From assembly GCF_001515305.1 (NCBI RefSeq), contig NZ_LNQV01000023.1, positions 1 to 64,000 of the forward strand: a stretch of 64,000 nucleotides of DNA, given 5' to 3'. Shown here piece by piece: positions 29,634-40,207 of this stretch; the stretch's first letter is position 1, and every line of letters begins with the position of its first letter. The translations under genes and the position numbers were made by a program. The notes under the pieces were generated by a model, which searched no databases, had not been told where the DNA came from, and saw only the letters and a list, made by a program, of their open reading frames with translations. Source of the DNA: Aquitalea pelogenes (GTDB lineage: Bacteria; Pseudomonadota; Gammaproteobacteria; Burkholderiales; Chromobacteriaceae).

Positions 29634-29799
29634 CCACGCCACCGTAGCAATCGCCTTGTATTGTCGGAAGATTTGTCGTTTTTTACCTGCCCGCTTTGGT
29701 TTTTTTATTCGTACAGGCTGATGTTGAGCATGACAAGTGACGCTTACGGTACATCATGCTAATGTCAGCAAGCTGTCATTTATAACTGCAAGGTGCCTA

Positions 29800-32739
29800 G
29801 TGCCTGTTCGACTTCCTGCCATTTTGCGACTGGCCGTGGTGTATGCCCTGATCGGCATCCCCTCGCTGTATAGCGCCATTCCGCCTGGCTATACCGCACC
29901 TGTATTTCCTGCTGCCGGCCTGGCCCTGATGTCCTTGCTGCTGTGGGGGCGATCATTGTGGCCCGGCGTGCTGCTGGGCTCTTTGCTGGTGCAAGTGGCG
30001 GCGGCTTGGCAGTCCGGCGTGCAGGGCTGGGGTTTCCTGTCCTTGCTGATTGTGCCGGCAGCCGCAACCTTGCAGGCGCTGGCAGGGCGCTGGCTCATCA
30101 CCCGCATCATAGGCTGGCCCAACCGTCTGGATAATGCCGCCAGCGTGATTCGCCTGATGTTGCTGGTGATTCCGCTTTCCTGCCTGGCATGCAGTGGCAT
30201 CAGTGTGCCCTTGCTGGCCATGCTGGGCGTGCTGCCCCGTACCGATGCCCTGTTCAACGCCTGGAACTGGTGGCTGGGCGATACCTTTGGCTGCCTGATC
30301 ATGCTGCCCTTGATGCTGGCGCGTTTTGGCCGGCCGCGCAGTGAATGGCAGGCGCGCAGCCGTGCCTTGCTGTGGCCCATGCTGCTGACGGCGCTCACCA
30401 TGGCCAGCCTCAGCGTGCTGATTCACCATTGGGAAGCACTGCGGGTGCAAAGCCAGTTCAACCGCGATGCCAACCAGATCGAACTGGCCCTGCGCAAGCG
30501 TCTGGAAATGCAGCTGGACGTGATGCTGGCACTCAAGCAATTGCAAAGCAGCGCCCCGGTATCCTCGACCGAGCAATGGGCAGAGCTGACTTCGCCCTGG
30601 CTGGGGCGCTTGCCCGGTACGCAAAGCCTGGGCTGGAGCCCGCTGGTGAATGATGCCGAGCGCAAGGCTTTCGAGCGGGATGTGCTGGGTGGACGTGACA
30701 TCCAGGCGCGGGATCCGGCGGGAAACATCCAGCCTTCGCCCCAGCGGCCATCCTATCTGCCCATCCGTTTCAACGAACCGCTGCAGCGCAATCTGCGCGC
30801 TCAGGGGCTGGATATCCTGTCCTCACCCATACTGGCCAGCACCATTCGCCGCAGCATGCAAAGCGGTCAGGCCGAAGCCAGCCCGGCCATCCGCCTGGTG
30901 CAGGAAGTGGGCAAGCAAAAAGCCATTGCCCTCTATCAGGCGGTGTATGCCCCGGCCGATGCCATGCAGCACCAGGTATTGCGCGGGGTGATTTCCAGCC
31001 TGTTCCGCATGGACGACATCGTGCAAACCACGCTGCAGCACGATGTGCGACATGATATTGAAGTCTGCCTGATCGACATCGACGGCATGCCGGGTTTCCA
31101 CCGTCTGTCCGGCCCGCAAAACTGCGGCAAGGGTGGCTGGTTCGGTCAGCGGCCACATCTGGAAAGCCGCTTTGTGTTTGCCGGGCGCAACTGGGCCTTG
31201 CGCCTGCGCGCCAGCGAAGAATACCTGGACGGTCTGCGCAGCTGGCTGGAGTGGATCACCTTTGTGGTGGGCCTGGCCATGACCGGCCTGTTTGGCGGTT
31301 TCTTGCTGATTGTCACCGGTTATACCCGGCGGATGGAGGGGGAGGTGCAGCAGCGCACCGCCGAGCTGGCCGATGCCAACCAGCAGTTGCAAGTGCAGCT
31401 GGATGCCACCCGCAAGGCCGAGGCCAATGTCAGCTATCTGGCCTTGCATGACAGCCTGACCGGCCTGCCCAACCGGCCGTGCTGGCTCAACATGACACGC
31501 CGCGAGCTGGACGCCGCCGGCCAGCAAGGCCAGCTGGCGGTGCTGTTCCTGGACATGGATGAATTCAAGACGGTGAATGACAGCCTGGGCCATCCGGTGG
31601 GGGATCAGCTGCTGGTGAACATTGCGCGCCGTTTGCAACAACCGCTGCCGCCAGAGGCCATGCTGGCCCGTCTGGGCGGGGACGAATTTGTCATCCTGAT
31701 GCCCTATACCCATCAGTCGCAGCTGGAGGCGCTGGGCAGTGCGCTGCTGGCCCTGTTTGATCAGGCCGTGCTGGTGGATGCACATGAACTGCGCTGCACC
31801 GTGAGTATCGGCGTGGCGCTGTACCCGCAGGATGGGCAGGACCCTGACACCCTGCTGCGCCACGCAGACATGGCCATGTATGCGGCCAAGGAAGCCGGGC
31901 GCGATACCCTGCGTTATTACACGCCGGAAATGAATGTGCTGGTGCTGGAACGTCTGACACTGGAGCGTGATTTGCGCCGGGCGCTGCAAGACGAACCCGG
32001 CCAGCTGGTGTTGTACTACCAGCCGCAGATTGATGCCGTCAGCGGCCAGTGCATAGGCTGCGAAGCGCTGGTGCGCTGGCAGCATCCGGTACGTGGTTTC
32101 ATGCCGCCGGGCGAATTCATTCCGCTGGCCGAGCGCTCCGGCCTGATTGTCGAGCTGGGACGCTGGGTGCTGGCCCAGGCCTGTGCCGAACAGGCCAGCT
32201 GGCGGGCGCATGGCCTGCAACTGCCGGTTTCGGTCAATATTTCCCCGGTGCAGCTGGAGCGCAGCGACCTGCAACCCTATGTGCAAGGCCTGATGCAGCG
32301 TTACGGGCTGAAGGACGGTGCGCTGGAACTGGAACTGACCGAAGGTGCGCTGATGCATGAAGAAAGCCACCATCTGGACGTATTCCATGCACTGGTGGCT
32401 CTGGGTTGCCGCTTTGCGCTGGACGACTTTGGCACCGGGTATTCCTCGCTGTCCCGCCTGCGCCGTTTCCCCATCAGCCGGCTCAAGATAGACCGCAGCT
32501 TTGTCCGCACCTTGCCCGGCACCACTGACGATGAAGCCGTGGTACGTGCCACCTTGTCGATGGCGCGCGACATGGGCATGGAGGTGGTGGCCGAGGGCGT
32601 GGAAACACCGGCGCAAAGCGAGCGCCTGCTGGCGCTGGGGTGTCGCGTGATGCAAGGCTTCCATTTTGCCCGCCCCATGCCAGCTGGCCAGTTGCTGGAG
32701 TATGTGCAAAGCCTGCAGCAGCCGGTCGACCCGCACTGA
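29800..32739 (+). CDS. MASE1-CHASE-GGDEF-EAL c-di-GMP turnover protein
   Basis: 979 residues from GTG 29800, chosen because AAGGTG lies 5 bases upstream; the frame is open back to 29737. Eight or so membrane segments of a MASE1-type sensor cover residues 1-190, then a CHASE-like extracytoplasmic domain to about 470, one more membrane segment, GGDEF (LGGDEF, from residue 626 region) and EAL (EALVRW at 755, DDFGTGYSSL). Both catalytic motifs look intact, so it could make or degrade c-di-GMP. It is unlinked to its neighbours. Confidence 0.92.
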   Translation: MPVRLPAILRLAVVYALIGIPSLYSAIPPGYTAPVFPAAGLALMSLLLWGRSLWPGVLLGSLLVQVAAAWQSGVQGWGFLSLLIVPAAATLQALAGRWLITRIIGWPNRLDNAASVIRLMLLVIPLSCLACSGISVPLLAMLGVLPRTDALFNAWNWWLGDTFGCLIMLPLMLARFGRPRSEWQARSRALLWPMLLTALTMASLSVLIHHWEALRVQSQFNRDANQIELALRKRLEMQLDVMLALKQLQSSAPVSSTEQWAELTSPWLGRLPGTQSLGWSPLVNDAERKAFERDVLGGRDIQARDPAGNIQPSPQRPSYLPIRFNEPLQRNLRAQGLDILSSPILASTIRRSMQSGQAEASPAIRLVQEVGKQKAIALYQAVYAPADAMQHQVLRGVISSLFRMDDIVQTTLQHDVRHDIEVCLIDIDGMPGFHRLSGPQNCGKGGWFGQRPHLESRFVFAGRNWALRLRASEEYLDGLRSWLEWITFVVGLAMTGLFGGFLLIVTGYTRRMEGEVQQRTAELADANQQLQVQLDATRKAEANVSYLALHDSLTGLPNRPCWLNMTRRELDAAGQQGQLAVLFLDMDEFKTVNDSLGHPVGDQLLVNIARRLQQPLPPEAMLARLGGDEFVILMPYTHQSQLEALGSALLALFDQAVLVDAHELRCTVSIGVALYPQDGQDPDTLLRHADMAMYAAKEAGRDTLRYYTPEMNVLVLERLTLERDLRRALQDEPGQLVLYYQPQIDAVSGQCIGCEALVRWQHPVRGFMPPGEFIPLAERSGLIVELGRWVLAQACAEQASWRAHGLQLPVSVNISPVQLERSDLQPYVQGLMQRYGLKDGALELELTEGALMHEESHHLDVFHALVALGCRFALDDFGTGYSSLSRLRRFPISRLKIDRSFVRTLPGTTDDEAVVRATLSMARDMGMEVVAEGVETPAQSERLLALGCRVMQGFHFARPMPAGQLLEYVQSLQQPVDPH

Positions 32740-32843
32740 GTTTGTCCTGGCGCAAGATGATGACGGCGCATGACCGGGCATGGCGCAGTCATCTGCCATA
32801 AAATGGCCGACATGACTGTTTGCAGGTTTCAGGAGAAATACTG

Positions 32844-33497
32844 GTGAAAATTGCGCCCATCGCCGCCTTGCAACTGATGCACGCCCAGCATCATGCCACG
32901 CTGGCCACCCACTCCGGTCAGTTGGCCGGTTATCCCTATGCCACGGTGCTGCCTTATGTACTGGATGAACAGCACCGCCCGCTGCTGCTGATCAGCGCGC
33001 TGGCCGAACACACGCGCAATCTGCTGGCCGATGGACGTTGCAGCCTGGCAGTACTGCAAAAGGGTGCCGAGGATGTGCAGGCCGAAGCGCGGCTGACCTT
33101 GCTGGCCGATGCGCAGCGCATCGAGACGGATGACTTGTTGCTACAGCGCTTTTTGCGCTACCAGCCGCAGGCAGAGGATTTGCTGCAACTGGATTTCATG
33201 TTCTTCCGCCTGCTGCCGCAGCGCCTGCGCTATATCGGTGGCGTGGGGCGCATGGGTTGGCTGGAGGCGGAGGAATTGAGCCCGGATGTGCTGCCGCTGG
33301 CACAGGAGGCCGCACTGTTGCAGCAGGCCCGGGTGCCAGAGGGCATCACCCTGCTGGGGCTGGATGCTTACGGGGTGGATTACCGGCGCCAGAGCGGCGC
33401 CGGGCATGAACGTCACAACTGGCCAGAGGCCATCAGCCAGCCGGCTGCACTGGCCGCTGCCTTGGACTCAGCGCTCGATACCCTGGCCGCGCAGTAA
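32844..33497 (+). CDS. HugZ-like / PNPOx-like heme-related protein
   Basis: 217 residues from GTG 32844 with CAGGAGA upstream. The split-barrel flavin-binding fold of the pyridoxamine phosphate oxidase superfamily is suggested by HHATLATHSGQLAGYPYATV and RCSLAVLQ. The C-terminal part with DFMFFRLLPQRLRYIGGVGRMGWL is typical of HugZ-type proteins linked to heme use. No heme uptake genes are adjacent. Function is inferred from family only. Confidence 0.75.
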   Translation: MKIAPIAALQLMHAQHHATLATHSGQLAGYPYATVLPYVLDEQHRPLLLISALAEHTRNLLADGRCSLAVLQKGAEDVQAEARLTLLADAQRIETDDLLLQRFLRYQPQAEDLLQLDFMFFRLLPQRLRYIGGVGRMGWLEAEELSPDVLPLAQEAALLQQARVPEGITLLGLDAYGVDYRRQSGAGHERHNWPEAISQPAALAAALDSALDTLAAQ

Positions 33498-33498
33498 A

Positions 33499-34200
33499 TC
33501 AGAAGGACTCCATCGGCAGCAGGTAGCGCCATTGCCCGGCAGGAAGGTCGCCGATACCCAGTTTGCCAATGCGGATGCAGCGCAGCGCCAGCGGCTGCAA
33601 ACCCAGCGCCTGGCAGATGGCCATGGGCTGACCGGGCTGCACGGCTGACAGCACCATGCGCAGCTGGCGGTCACTCTGGCGGCTGATTTTCAGGCCGCGT
33701 GGTGGCTTGCCCGGCAGTTGCAAGGCCTGCAACTGTTGTTTCAGCAGCTCGGCCGCCGGGGCGGCTTCCAGCTGGATCAGGTATTCCTGTTCGGCATCCG
33801 CCAGTTTGCGTGCCAGTTTCTTGTCCAGGGTGAGTGCCACCAGCCCATGGCTGTTTTCGTCCAGCGCCCCGGCCTGTTGCAAGGCTTTCAGATGGCGCGG
33901 ATTGAAGCTGACTTCGCTGTTGTCCCGGGCATGGCGTTGCTGCGGGGTAATCAGCCCGGCCAGAGGCAAGCGGCTATCCGCAGCACGATGCAGCAGCAGA
34001 CTGATGCTCAACCCGTCCAGGCTCATGCGCGGGGCATCCAGTTCGATGCGCTGCTGCGGGCTTACCCGGCTGCCCAGTTGCTGAACGACCTGGCCATCCA
34101 CCCGCACCCGGCCTTGCTCGATAAAGGCATCGGCTTCGCGACGCGAGCACAGTCCCAGTTCCACCATGCGTTTGGACAGACGCAGTTGCTCATCACTCAT
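33499..34200 (-). CDS. RsuA/RluF-family pseudouridine synthase
   Basis: 233 residues. An N-terminal S4 domain (MVELGLCSRREADAFIEQGRV) precedes the synthase domain. The catalytic Asp is D114 in GALDENSHGLVALT, a variant of the usual GRLDxxSxGLLLLT. It would modify a uridine in 23S rRNA or tRNA; the sequence is closest in plan to RluF. It converges with the HugZ-like gene with 1 base between stops. Confidence 0.85.
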   Translation of the reverse strand: MSDEQLRLSKRMVELGLCSRREADAFIEQGRVRVDGQVVQQLGSRVSPQQRIELDAPRMSLDGLSISLLLHRAADSRLPLAGLITPQQRHARDNSEVSFNPRHLKALQQAGALDENSHGLVALTLDKKLARKLADAEQEYLIQLEAAPAAELLKQQLQALQLPGKPPRGLKISRQSDRQLRMVLSAVQPGQPMAICQALGLQPLALRCIRIGKLGIGDLPAGQWRYLLPMESF

Positions 34201-34288
34201 CTTGCAGATTCTCCGCTCGGGTTGACCCAGGGTTGGGGCTGGCGATTATCCGCCCCCGCTGGCGGGCTGGCAAATCATGGCAAGCCGG

Positions 34289-35556
34289 TCAGTGTGAACT
34301 GGCCACCGGCAGGGCTGCCGCCATGGCACCAGCCATGTCCCCGGCAGCAATGGCCAGAATCTCCGGGTCGATGCGCCCGTGCGCGACAAAGTCCTGCAAG
34401 GTGGCCAGCACTTGTGCTGCGCTCAGGCCGGTGCGGTAGGGGCGGTCCTGCGCCAGCGCCTGGAATATATCTGCCACCCGCAGGATGCGGGCTTCCAGAC
34501 TCATGCTGGCTCCACTCAGGTGGAAGGGGTAGCCATGGCCATCGGGTTCTTCGTGGTGATACGCCGCCCAGCAGGCAATTTCCTCGAAGCCGCTGATATG
34601 GCGCAGGATCTGGTAGGTTTCAAAGCTGTGGGCATTGATCAGGCTGCGCTCATGCGCATCCAGCCCGCCGGGCTTGTCCAGGATCTCGTCCGGCACCCGC
34701 AGTTTGCCAAGGTCATGCAGCAGCGCAGCAATTTCCAGTTGGTCGCAGCGGCCGGGTGACAGCCCGCGCGTTCGGCCAGCCAGCGCGACAGCCCGGCCAC
34801 CCCCTGCGAATGACGTGCGGTGAACGGGCTCTTGGCATCCACGATGCGGGAAAACAGCGTGGCCAGTTGCTTGAGCTGGGTGGTGGTGGCGGTGCAGGGA
34901 TGGCGCTCGCCACGCCGGTCGTGCAGCATGCCGGCAATGCCGCGCGGCTCCAGTTGCAGCCAGAAGGCTTCCGCGCGGGAAGCCTGCAAGAAGGCATCCA
35001 CCAGTTGCGGGGCAAAATGGCTGCCACGGTAGCTGGCAATGCGCTCGCGGATGGCTCCGGTATGCATCAGCAACTCACCCCCCTGATAGTAGGCCGCAGC
35101 CATGGCATCCACCCGGTCCACCAGATAAATCAGGTTGGCCTGCTCGGCCACCTCAAGCGGCAAGTCCAGTCCGGACAGGGTTTGCCATGGCGTGTGGTGG
35201 TAGCGCACCGGTTCCACCATGGCTGCGAGCGGGGCAAAGCCTGCCAGCAGGCTGGCGCCATCCTGACAGTGCTGTTGCGAGCCGGCCCAGTCGAATTCGC
35301 TGACCAGATGCTGATGCGTGCGGGTGGACGATACGCCGATATCGTGCAACAGGCCCAGGTCGAACAGGAAGTCAGCCTGCTGGCGGCTACGCTGCAAGAC
35401 CAGCGCGCAATTCCAGGCCATGATGCCCACCCGCTTGCCGTGTGCCACATCATCAATCCCCACCAGGTCCAGTGCGTCGGACAGGGCATGGATGACTTCA
35501 CGCAAATCGACATGGATGCTGTCGTCGCAGGCGGGGGGAAGGATGGGAGCGGACAT
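34289..35556 (-). pseudogene. Two-domain HD / HD-GYP protein, split by a frameshift
   Basis: The first frame (from ATG 35556) holds an HD domain with FDLGLLHDIGVSS and runs to about 34765, where it leaves homology. The second frame continues as LSPGRCDQLEIAALLHDLGK, PDEILDKPGG and the GYP motif HHEEPDGHGYP, ending at 34289. One missing base near 34761-34766 (a C in a C run) would join them into about 420 residues with two HD domains. HD-GYP proteins hydrolyse c-di-GMP. Either a recent pseudogene or a read error. Confidence 0.8.
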
Positions 35557-35665
35557 GGGTGCACTTTCGCAAGACGGGAAACATGGCAGCCAGATGGCAT
35601 GCCATGTGTTCAATCTAATGCAAGATTACCCGGCCCGAAACCTGCTTTTCTGCGCTGGATCAGGC

Positions 35666-37276
35666 TTACAGGCGATAGGCCGCCACAATCTCCTGCATGC
35701 GGCGGGCAGTGGCATCCAGCGCCAGCGCCGAGCCGGAGGCTGCCGAAGCATTGCCGTTGGCTTGCTGTGCCATCTGGGCGATGTGGTCTACCTGCACCGC
35801 AATTTCGGTGCTGGCGCTGGCCTGCTCGCGGATGGCAGTGGTGATGCTGCCCACCAGTTGCACCAGTTCCTGGGTGGTGTGGGCAATGCGCTCGATGGCG
35901 TCTTGCGCGGCATCGGCCCGCTGCAGGCCGGTTTCCACCCGGGTTTCGGTGGCGGCCATGGCCTTGCCGGTGTCTTCGTTGCTGCCGGCAATGGCGTTGA
36001 TGACGGTGTTGATCTGGTTGGTCATGCTGCTGGTGCGCTCGGCCAGCTTGCGCACCTCGTCGGCCACCACGGCAAAGCCGCGGCCCTGTTCGCCGGCGCG
36101 GGCGGCCTCGATGGCTGCGTTCAGTGCCAACAGATTGGTCTGATCGGCCACGTCCTTGATGACCGAGACCGCAGCGACAATGGAGCGTGCCTGCTCGCCC
36201 AGCTGGCGCACGCTGCTGGAGGCGGTGCCCACTGTGTCGGCAATATCGCGGATGTCGCTCACCGTACTGCTGACCACCGCGCCGCCGGTATTGGCCAGCG
36301 CCCCGGTTTGCAATGCCTGCTCGTTGGTGGCGGCCGCCTGCATGCCCACATGATTGATGCTCACGGTCAGCTGCTGCACGGTTGCCGCCACGCTGGCGGA
36401 AATTTCGCTCTGGCGCGCAACGGTGCCGGCAACTTCTCCGGCCGAGGATGCCAGCCCGGCCGAGGCCTGGGTCAGCTGGCTGATCTGCCCGCTCAAGGCT
36501 TGCAGGCTGTCATGCAGTTTGCCGATCAGCCCGTTGAATGCGCTGGCGGTGGCACCCAGTTCATCCTGACTGTTTTGTGGTGCACGGCGGGTGAAGTCCA
36601 GCGATTCGGCAATGCCGGTAATCGCACTTTGCAGGCCTTGAATGGCACGGGACAGGGAGCGGGTGAGCGACCAGCTCATGCTGCCCACCACCAGCAGGCA
36701 CAGCACCACGGTGGCCAGGCTCAGCCACTGCACGAAGCGCAGCAGGCCAGTGGCCTGTTCCGCCTGATTTGCCGCTTGCCGGTAATTGGCTTGCAGGTGG
36801 GCGTCCCCCGCCGCCAGCACGGCGCGGGCGCTGGGCACCACCTGACGCAGCGCCGACTTGGCCGCAACGATGTCACCTGATTCTGTCGCTTCCAGATAGG
36901 GCTTCAGTGCCTTGGCATAGTCGTCCAGCCGGGCCTGGTCCTGCTGCAACAGTTGCTGCGCCTGACTGTCCAGTGCCTGGGTCCGGTACGCGCGCAGTGC
37001 GCTGCGGGCATCCTGCTCGGCATCACTGATGGCCTTGGGCAGTTGCTGCAATTCGTTGGCATTGTCGGTGGCACCCAGCAGCAGGGCGTTCACCGTCATT
37101 TTCAGCGTGTCGGTCTGAAAACGCTCCAAGGTTTGCAAGCTGGGCAGATCGCCCGTCACCAGATGCCGGATGAACTGGCCAAGACTGAACTGGGTGTAAA
37201 CCATTACCCCGCCTTGCACGCAAAGACCGAGCGTGGTGACAAGGGCCAGCATGGTAAGCCTGGACTTGATTTGCAT
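35666..37276 (-). CDS. Methyl-accepting chemotaxis protein with a four-helix-bundle sensor
   Basis: 536 residues. Membrane segments are near residues 7-28 and 184-206; the periplasmic part between is helical (4HB_MCP type). A HAMP domain follows, then the signalling domain with tip [20 protein letters not shown] around residue 373. It would couple to CheA and CheW. No other chemotaxis genes are close. Its promoter region shows no good sigma-28 match. Confidence 0.93.
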   Translation of the reverse strand: MQIKSRLTMLALVTTLGLCVQGGVMVYTQFSLGQFIRHLVTGDLPSLQTLERFQTDTLKMTVNALLLGATDNANELQQLPKAISDAEQDARSALRAYRTQALDSQAQQLLQQDQARLDDYAKALKPYLEATESGDIVAAKSALRQVVPSARAVLAAGDAHLQANYRQAANQAEQATGLLRFVQWLSLATVVLCLLVVGSMSWSLTRSLSRAIQGLQSAITGIAESLDFTRRAPQNSQDELGATASAFNGLIGKLHDSLQALSGQISQLTQASAGLASSAGEVAGTVARQSEISASVAATVQQLTVSINHVGMQAAATNEQALQTGALANTGGAVVSSTVSDIRDIADTVGTASSSVRQLGEQARSIVAAVSVIKDVADQTNLLALNAAIEAARAGEQGRGFAVVADEVRKLAERTSSMTNQINTVINAIAGSNEDTGKAMAATETRVETGLQRADAAQDAIERIAHTTQELVQLVGSITTAIREQASASTEIAVQVDHIAQMAQQANGNASAASGSALALDATARRMQEIVAAYRL

Positions 37277-37688
37277 GATGCCTTCCTGTGGACATGCTCA
37301 ACGATTGCCGTCTGCCTGCAGGCAGCGGCCCCCCTCTCCGGCTGATGGGCAGCAGAGATGATATTTGATCTTTTCTGATTTTTGCTGTGGGGGATATTCG
37401 CCATGCCGCGTGCAGCATTACATGCCGGGGCAGCCAGCTTGTTTTGTTTTTATCAGGATTTTGGCTACATTCAGGGTGTGACGAGCCGCACCATGCCAGC
37501 CGCAGGGTGAGGGCAGGCGCAGTAGTTATGCCTATATTTGATCAAAAGCACAAGTGTTTTGCTGTCAAATGGACAAACTATTCCAATGGAATTGGTGTGC
37601 ATGGCGTAGCAGCCTGCTGACAAGCAGTGTGCCGGGCGGCAAGCAAAAGGGTGAGTGGCAGCGAAGAAGGGTATGAGAGGGGCAAAAC

Positions 37689-37718
37689 AAAAGGCCAACT
37701 CCTGAGAGCTGGCCTTTT
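37689..37718 (-). terminator. Terminator of the truncated tRNA gene
   Basis: AAAAGGCCA (37689-37697) and TGGCCTTTT (37710-37718) pair over 9 bp. Read on the minus strand it follows the tRNA 3' end by 8 bases and finishes in a T run, as expected for the original tRNA gene. Confidence 0.75.
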
Positions 37719-37726
37719 ACTGAAAC

Positions 37727-37776
<50 letters not shown>

Positions 37777-37784
37777 AGAACTAA

Positions 37785-37921
37785 TCATTGATCTGTTTTG
37801 ATCTACATTGATTTCACTTCTTAACTTGATGAAATATATGGAAAAATTGAATTTTTTCTCTGATTCTTCATTGACTCTCATTGATCTGATGGAATACGAT
37901 TTGCCTACATATTGCCTACAT
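37785..37921 (+). repeat. Direct repeats between att site and integrase
   Basis: TCATTGATCTG occurs perfectly at 37785-37795 and 37878-37888, with further ATTGAT / TTGATCT variants between. TTGCCTACAT occurs twice in tandem, 37901-37910 and 37912-37921, an 11-bp period ending 10 bases before the integrase start. The layout fits arm-type integrase or excisionase sites and an int operator; this is inference. Confidence 0.65.
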
Positions 37922-37930
37922 GGATAAATT

Positions 37931-39274
37931 TTGAGCAAGCAGAATTTTACGGCAGCCCGGGTCGAAAGCTTTAAATGTGATCCAGAGAAGCGGCAAACTA
38001 TCTACTGGGATGCGAAGACGCAGGGGTTTGGTCTTCGTGTGACCTCAACAGGTGCCAGAGCATACATCTTTGAGTCCCGCCTCTTCGGGAAGACAATTAG
38101 GGTGACAATTGGTGATGCTCGCGCCTGGGAGCTTGGTAGGGCTCGAACAGAAGCTGCGCGGCTGAGAACATTGGTGGATGAAGGTAAAGATCCGCGTGAA
38201 GTTCGTGCGGAAATGCAAGCTAAGCATGAGGCAAGGCGTGCAGAGTCCATGCGACAAGATATGCTTGTCAGGGAGGCTTGGGAGCAGTATTTACTCAATC
38301 GGAAAGATAAGTGGTCCGATCGTCATCTGCAAGACCACATGCGTCTGGCAGAGCCAGGTGGTCGCATGGCACTTAAAGGTAAGCGGCAGATTGTGCCTGG
38401 GCCATTAGCATCTCTGATGGTCTTACGTCTTTCTGAGCTTACTAAAGACACTGTAGATGCATGGCTTGCTGTGGAAGTGAAGTCTCGTCCTGCAAGGGCT
38501 AGGCTTGCCTTCTCATTGCTGAAAGCTTTTATTACCTGGAGCCAAGAGCAAGTTGATTACGAAGGGTTGGCATCCCCAGAAGTGTGCACGAATAAGCGAA
38601 TACGAGAACATTTACCCAAGCCAAAAATGAAAGTGGATTGTTTGCAGCGAGAGCAGCTAGCTGCTTGGTTCCGTGCCGTTAGAAGCCATCCCAATCCTGT
38701 TATCAGTACCTATTTGCAAGGCTTGTTGATTACAGGTGCAAGACGTGAAGAGTTAGCCGGGCTACGCTGGGAGGATGTGGATTTTCGTTGGCGGCAACTT
38801 GTACTTGATGACAAAGTGGAAGGCACTGGGGGAAGAACAATACCGCTTACACCTTACCTTGCGCGACTATTGATGATCTTGAAAGAATACAATGAAACGC
38901 TACCAAGTAAGCGCAGGTTGTTGACCCTGCAGAAAATGGGTAAATCTTGGGCACCTTCGCCTTGGGTTTTTCATAGTAAGACGTCTGCTGATGGAAAAAT
39001 TGCAGAGCCACGGATTGCGCATAATGAAGCGCTTCAGACTGCTGAGTTACCGCACATTACCCTTCATGGGCTGAGACGATCGTTCGGGACACTCTCGGAG
39101 TGGGTTGAAGTTCCTGTTGGTGTTGTAGCTCAGATCCAAGGCCACAAGCCGTCCGCTATTGCAGAAAAGCATTACCGGCGCAGGCCATTGGACTTGTTAC
39201 GCATGTGGCACGACAAGATCGAAACTTGGATGCTTGAACAAGCAGGTATCCCATTTCAGTCATCAGTGGACTGA
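37931..39274 (+). CDS. int: Tyrosine integrase of the genomic element
   Basis: 447 residues from TTG at 37931. It has an N-terminal arm-binding domain of DUF4102 type (TIYWDAKTQGFGLRVTSTGA), a core-binding region (about 110-215) and a catalytic domain. The catalytic residues are visible as R in TGARREELAGLRW (about 270), H-x-x-R in HGLRRSFG (about 379) and Y in KHYRR (about 415). It would integrate the element into the adjacent tRNA gene. No ATG lies near the homologous N terminus. Confidence 0.93.
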   Translation: MSKQNFTAARVESFKCDPEKRQTIYWDAKTQGFGLRVTSTGARAYIFESRLFGKTIRVTIGDARAWELGRARTEAARLRTLVDEGKDPREVRAEMQAKHEARRAESMRQDMLVREAWEQYLLNRKDKWSDRHLQDHMRLAEPGGRMALKGKRQIVPGPLASLMVLRLSELTKDTVDAWLAVEVKSRPARARLAFSLLKAFITWSQEQVDYEGLASPEVCTNKRIREHLPKPKMKVDCLQREQLAAWFRAVRSHPNPVISTYLQGLLITGARREELAGLRWEDVDFRWRQLVLDDKVEGTGGRTIPLTPYLARLLMILKEYNETLPSKRRLLTLQKMGKSWAPSPWVFHSKTSADGKIAEPRIAHNEALQTAELPHITLHGLRRSFGTLSEWVEVPVGVVAQIQGHKPSAIAEKHYRRRPLDLLRMWHDKIETWMLEQAGIPFQSSVD

Positions 39275-39448
39275 AGTTATGCTATTTGCAAAGATTACTT
39301 TGTATTTGCATGCAGATTCCCACATTTTCCTTACAGATATTTACCTCACGGCAGTACAATCTTCTTGGCATGTTCCTGACTACAGTTGGCGCACGCAATG
39401 TGCGTCGCCGTCAGTAGAACCGATGGTAATGGACAAGAGGATTTACTT

Positions 39449-40207
39449 ATGCAAAACACATCCCCAGCAGATCAGATAACAGCAAGTCTGCAGCTCCTTA
39501 AAACCATACAGAAATACTTGGATATGCAAAGTTGGACTCCCGTTATGGGAGCAATGCTGCTTGCCGGAGTCCACCCTCCATGCGATTGTGAAGCCATCCC
39601 TACAACGGGCGGTACTAGTCTTGATGGGAACCCCATTATTGGAAGTGGAAACACTCCGTTTTATGAGGCTGGCATTATCTTGCGGCAATGGAATGATTGG
39701 TGCGCAGATGAGGGCAGCTCTCCTTCTCACGTGGTCCCTCTCGATTTTATCAACTGGTGTATCGAAGACGAGATTCAGGAACGCTATGCAGTTTCCAGCT
39801 CATTCATCTGGATCAGTATTTTCAAAAATTCATTAGGTTCTATTAATGCGCCGGTCCCCTTTGAAATAGCGGAATATGCTTCACAAGCAAAAGAGCCGTT
39901 GGACGTTATAATTAAAAAACTAGATCTAATAGATCGGAAAATTAATAAACAACAACATGCAAGTGCTACTGCATTAGTTTCTATTTCCTCTGATAGTGAT
40001 GTGGGAAAGTTAAAAATTAATCCATATAGACAGCATCTTACAACAGAAGAGTTTGCTAACGGATTAAACGTAATGCCTCAGACGATATTGAAGGCTTATA
40101 GCATAAACGAGAATTATTGCGGGGTTAGGCCGATTAAACTTTCCAATAGAAGGCTTGCTTGGCCATTAAATGCTGTTGAGCTTGCACTAAGGAAAAATAA
40201 TGGCTAA
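39449..40207 (+). CDS. Element protein of unknown function with a C-terminal HTH-like end
   Basis: 252 residues from ATG 39449 (AAGAGGA upstream). The N-terminal half (residues about 8-125) is rich in Trp and Cys, e.g. QSWTPVMGAMLLAGVHPPCD and ILRQWNDWCADEG. The C-terminal 50 residues, TTEEFANGLNVMPQTILKAY and RRLAWPLNAVELAL, look like a small winged-helix or AlpA-like DNA-binding end. I do not recognise a named family. It overlaps the DUF3987 gene by 8 bases and lies 174 bases after int. Confidence 0.75.
   Translation: MQNTSPADQITASLQLLKTIQKYLDMQSWTPVMGAMLLAGVHPPCDCEAIPTTGGTSLDGNPIIGSGNTPFYEAGIILRQWNDWCADEGSSPSHVVPLDFINWCIEDEIQERYAVSSSFIWISIFKNSLGSINAPVPFEIAEYASQAKEPLDVIIKKLDLIDRKINKQQHASATALVSISSDSDVGKLKINPYRQHLTTEEFANGLNVMPQTILKAYSINENYCGVRPIKLSNRRLAWPLNAVELALRKNNG

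Noticed and set aside
30823-32799. Minus-strand open frame of 658 codons opposite the GGDEF-EAL gene
   Set aside because: It is the antisense of a high-GC3 gene with intact catalytic motifs on the other strand.
37300-37420. Sigma-28 promoter for the second chemotaxis receptor
   Set aside because: A GCCCATCA box exists on the minus strand but no TAAA box is found at the 15-base spacing.
37387-37620. A 77-codon open frame upstream of the tRNA remnant
   Set aside because: No ribosome binding site, no recognisable domain and odd composition; treated as non-coding.
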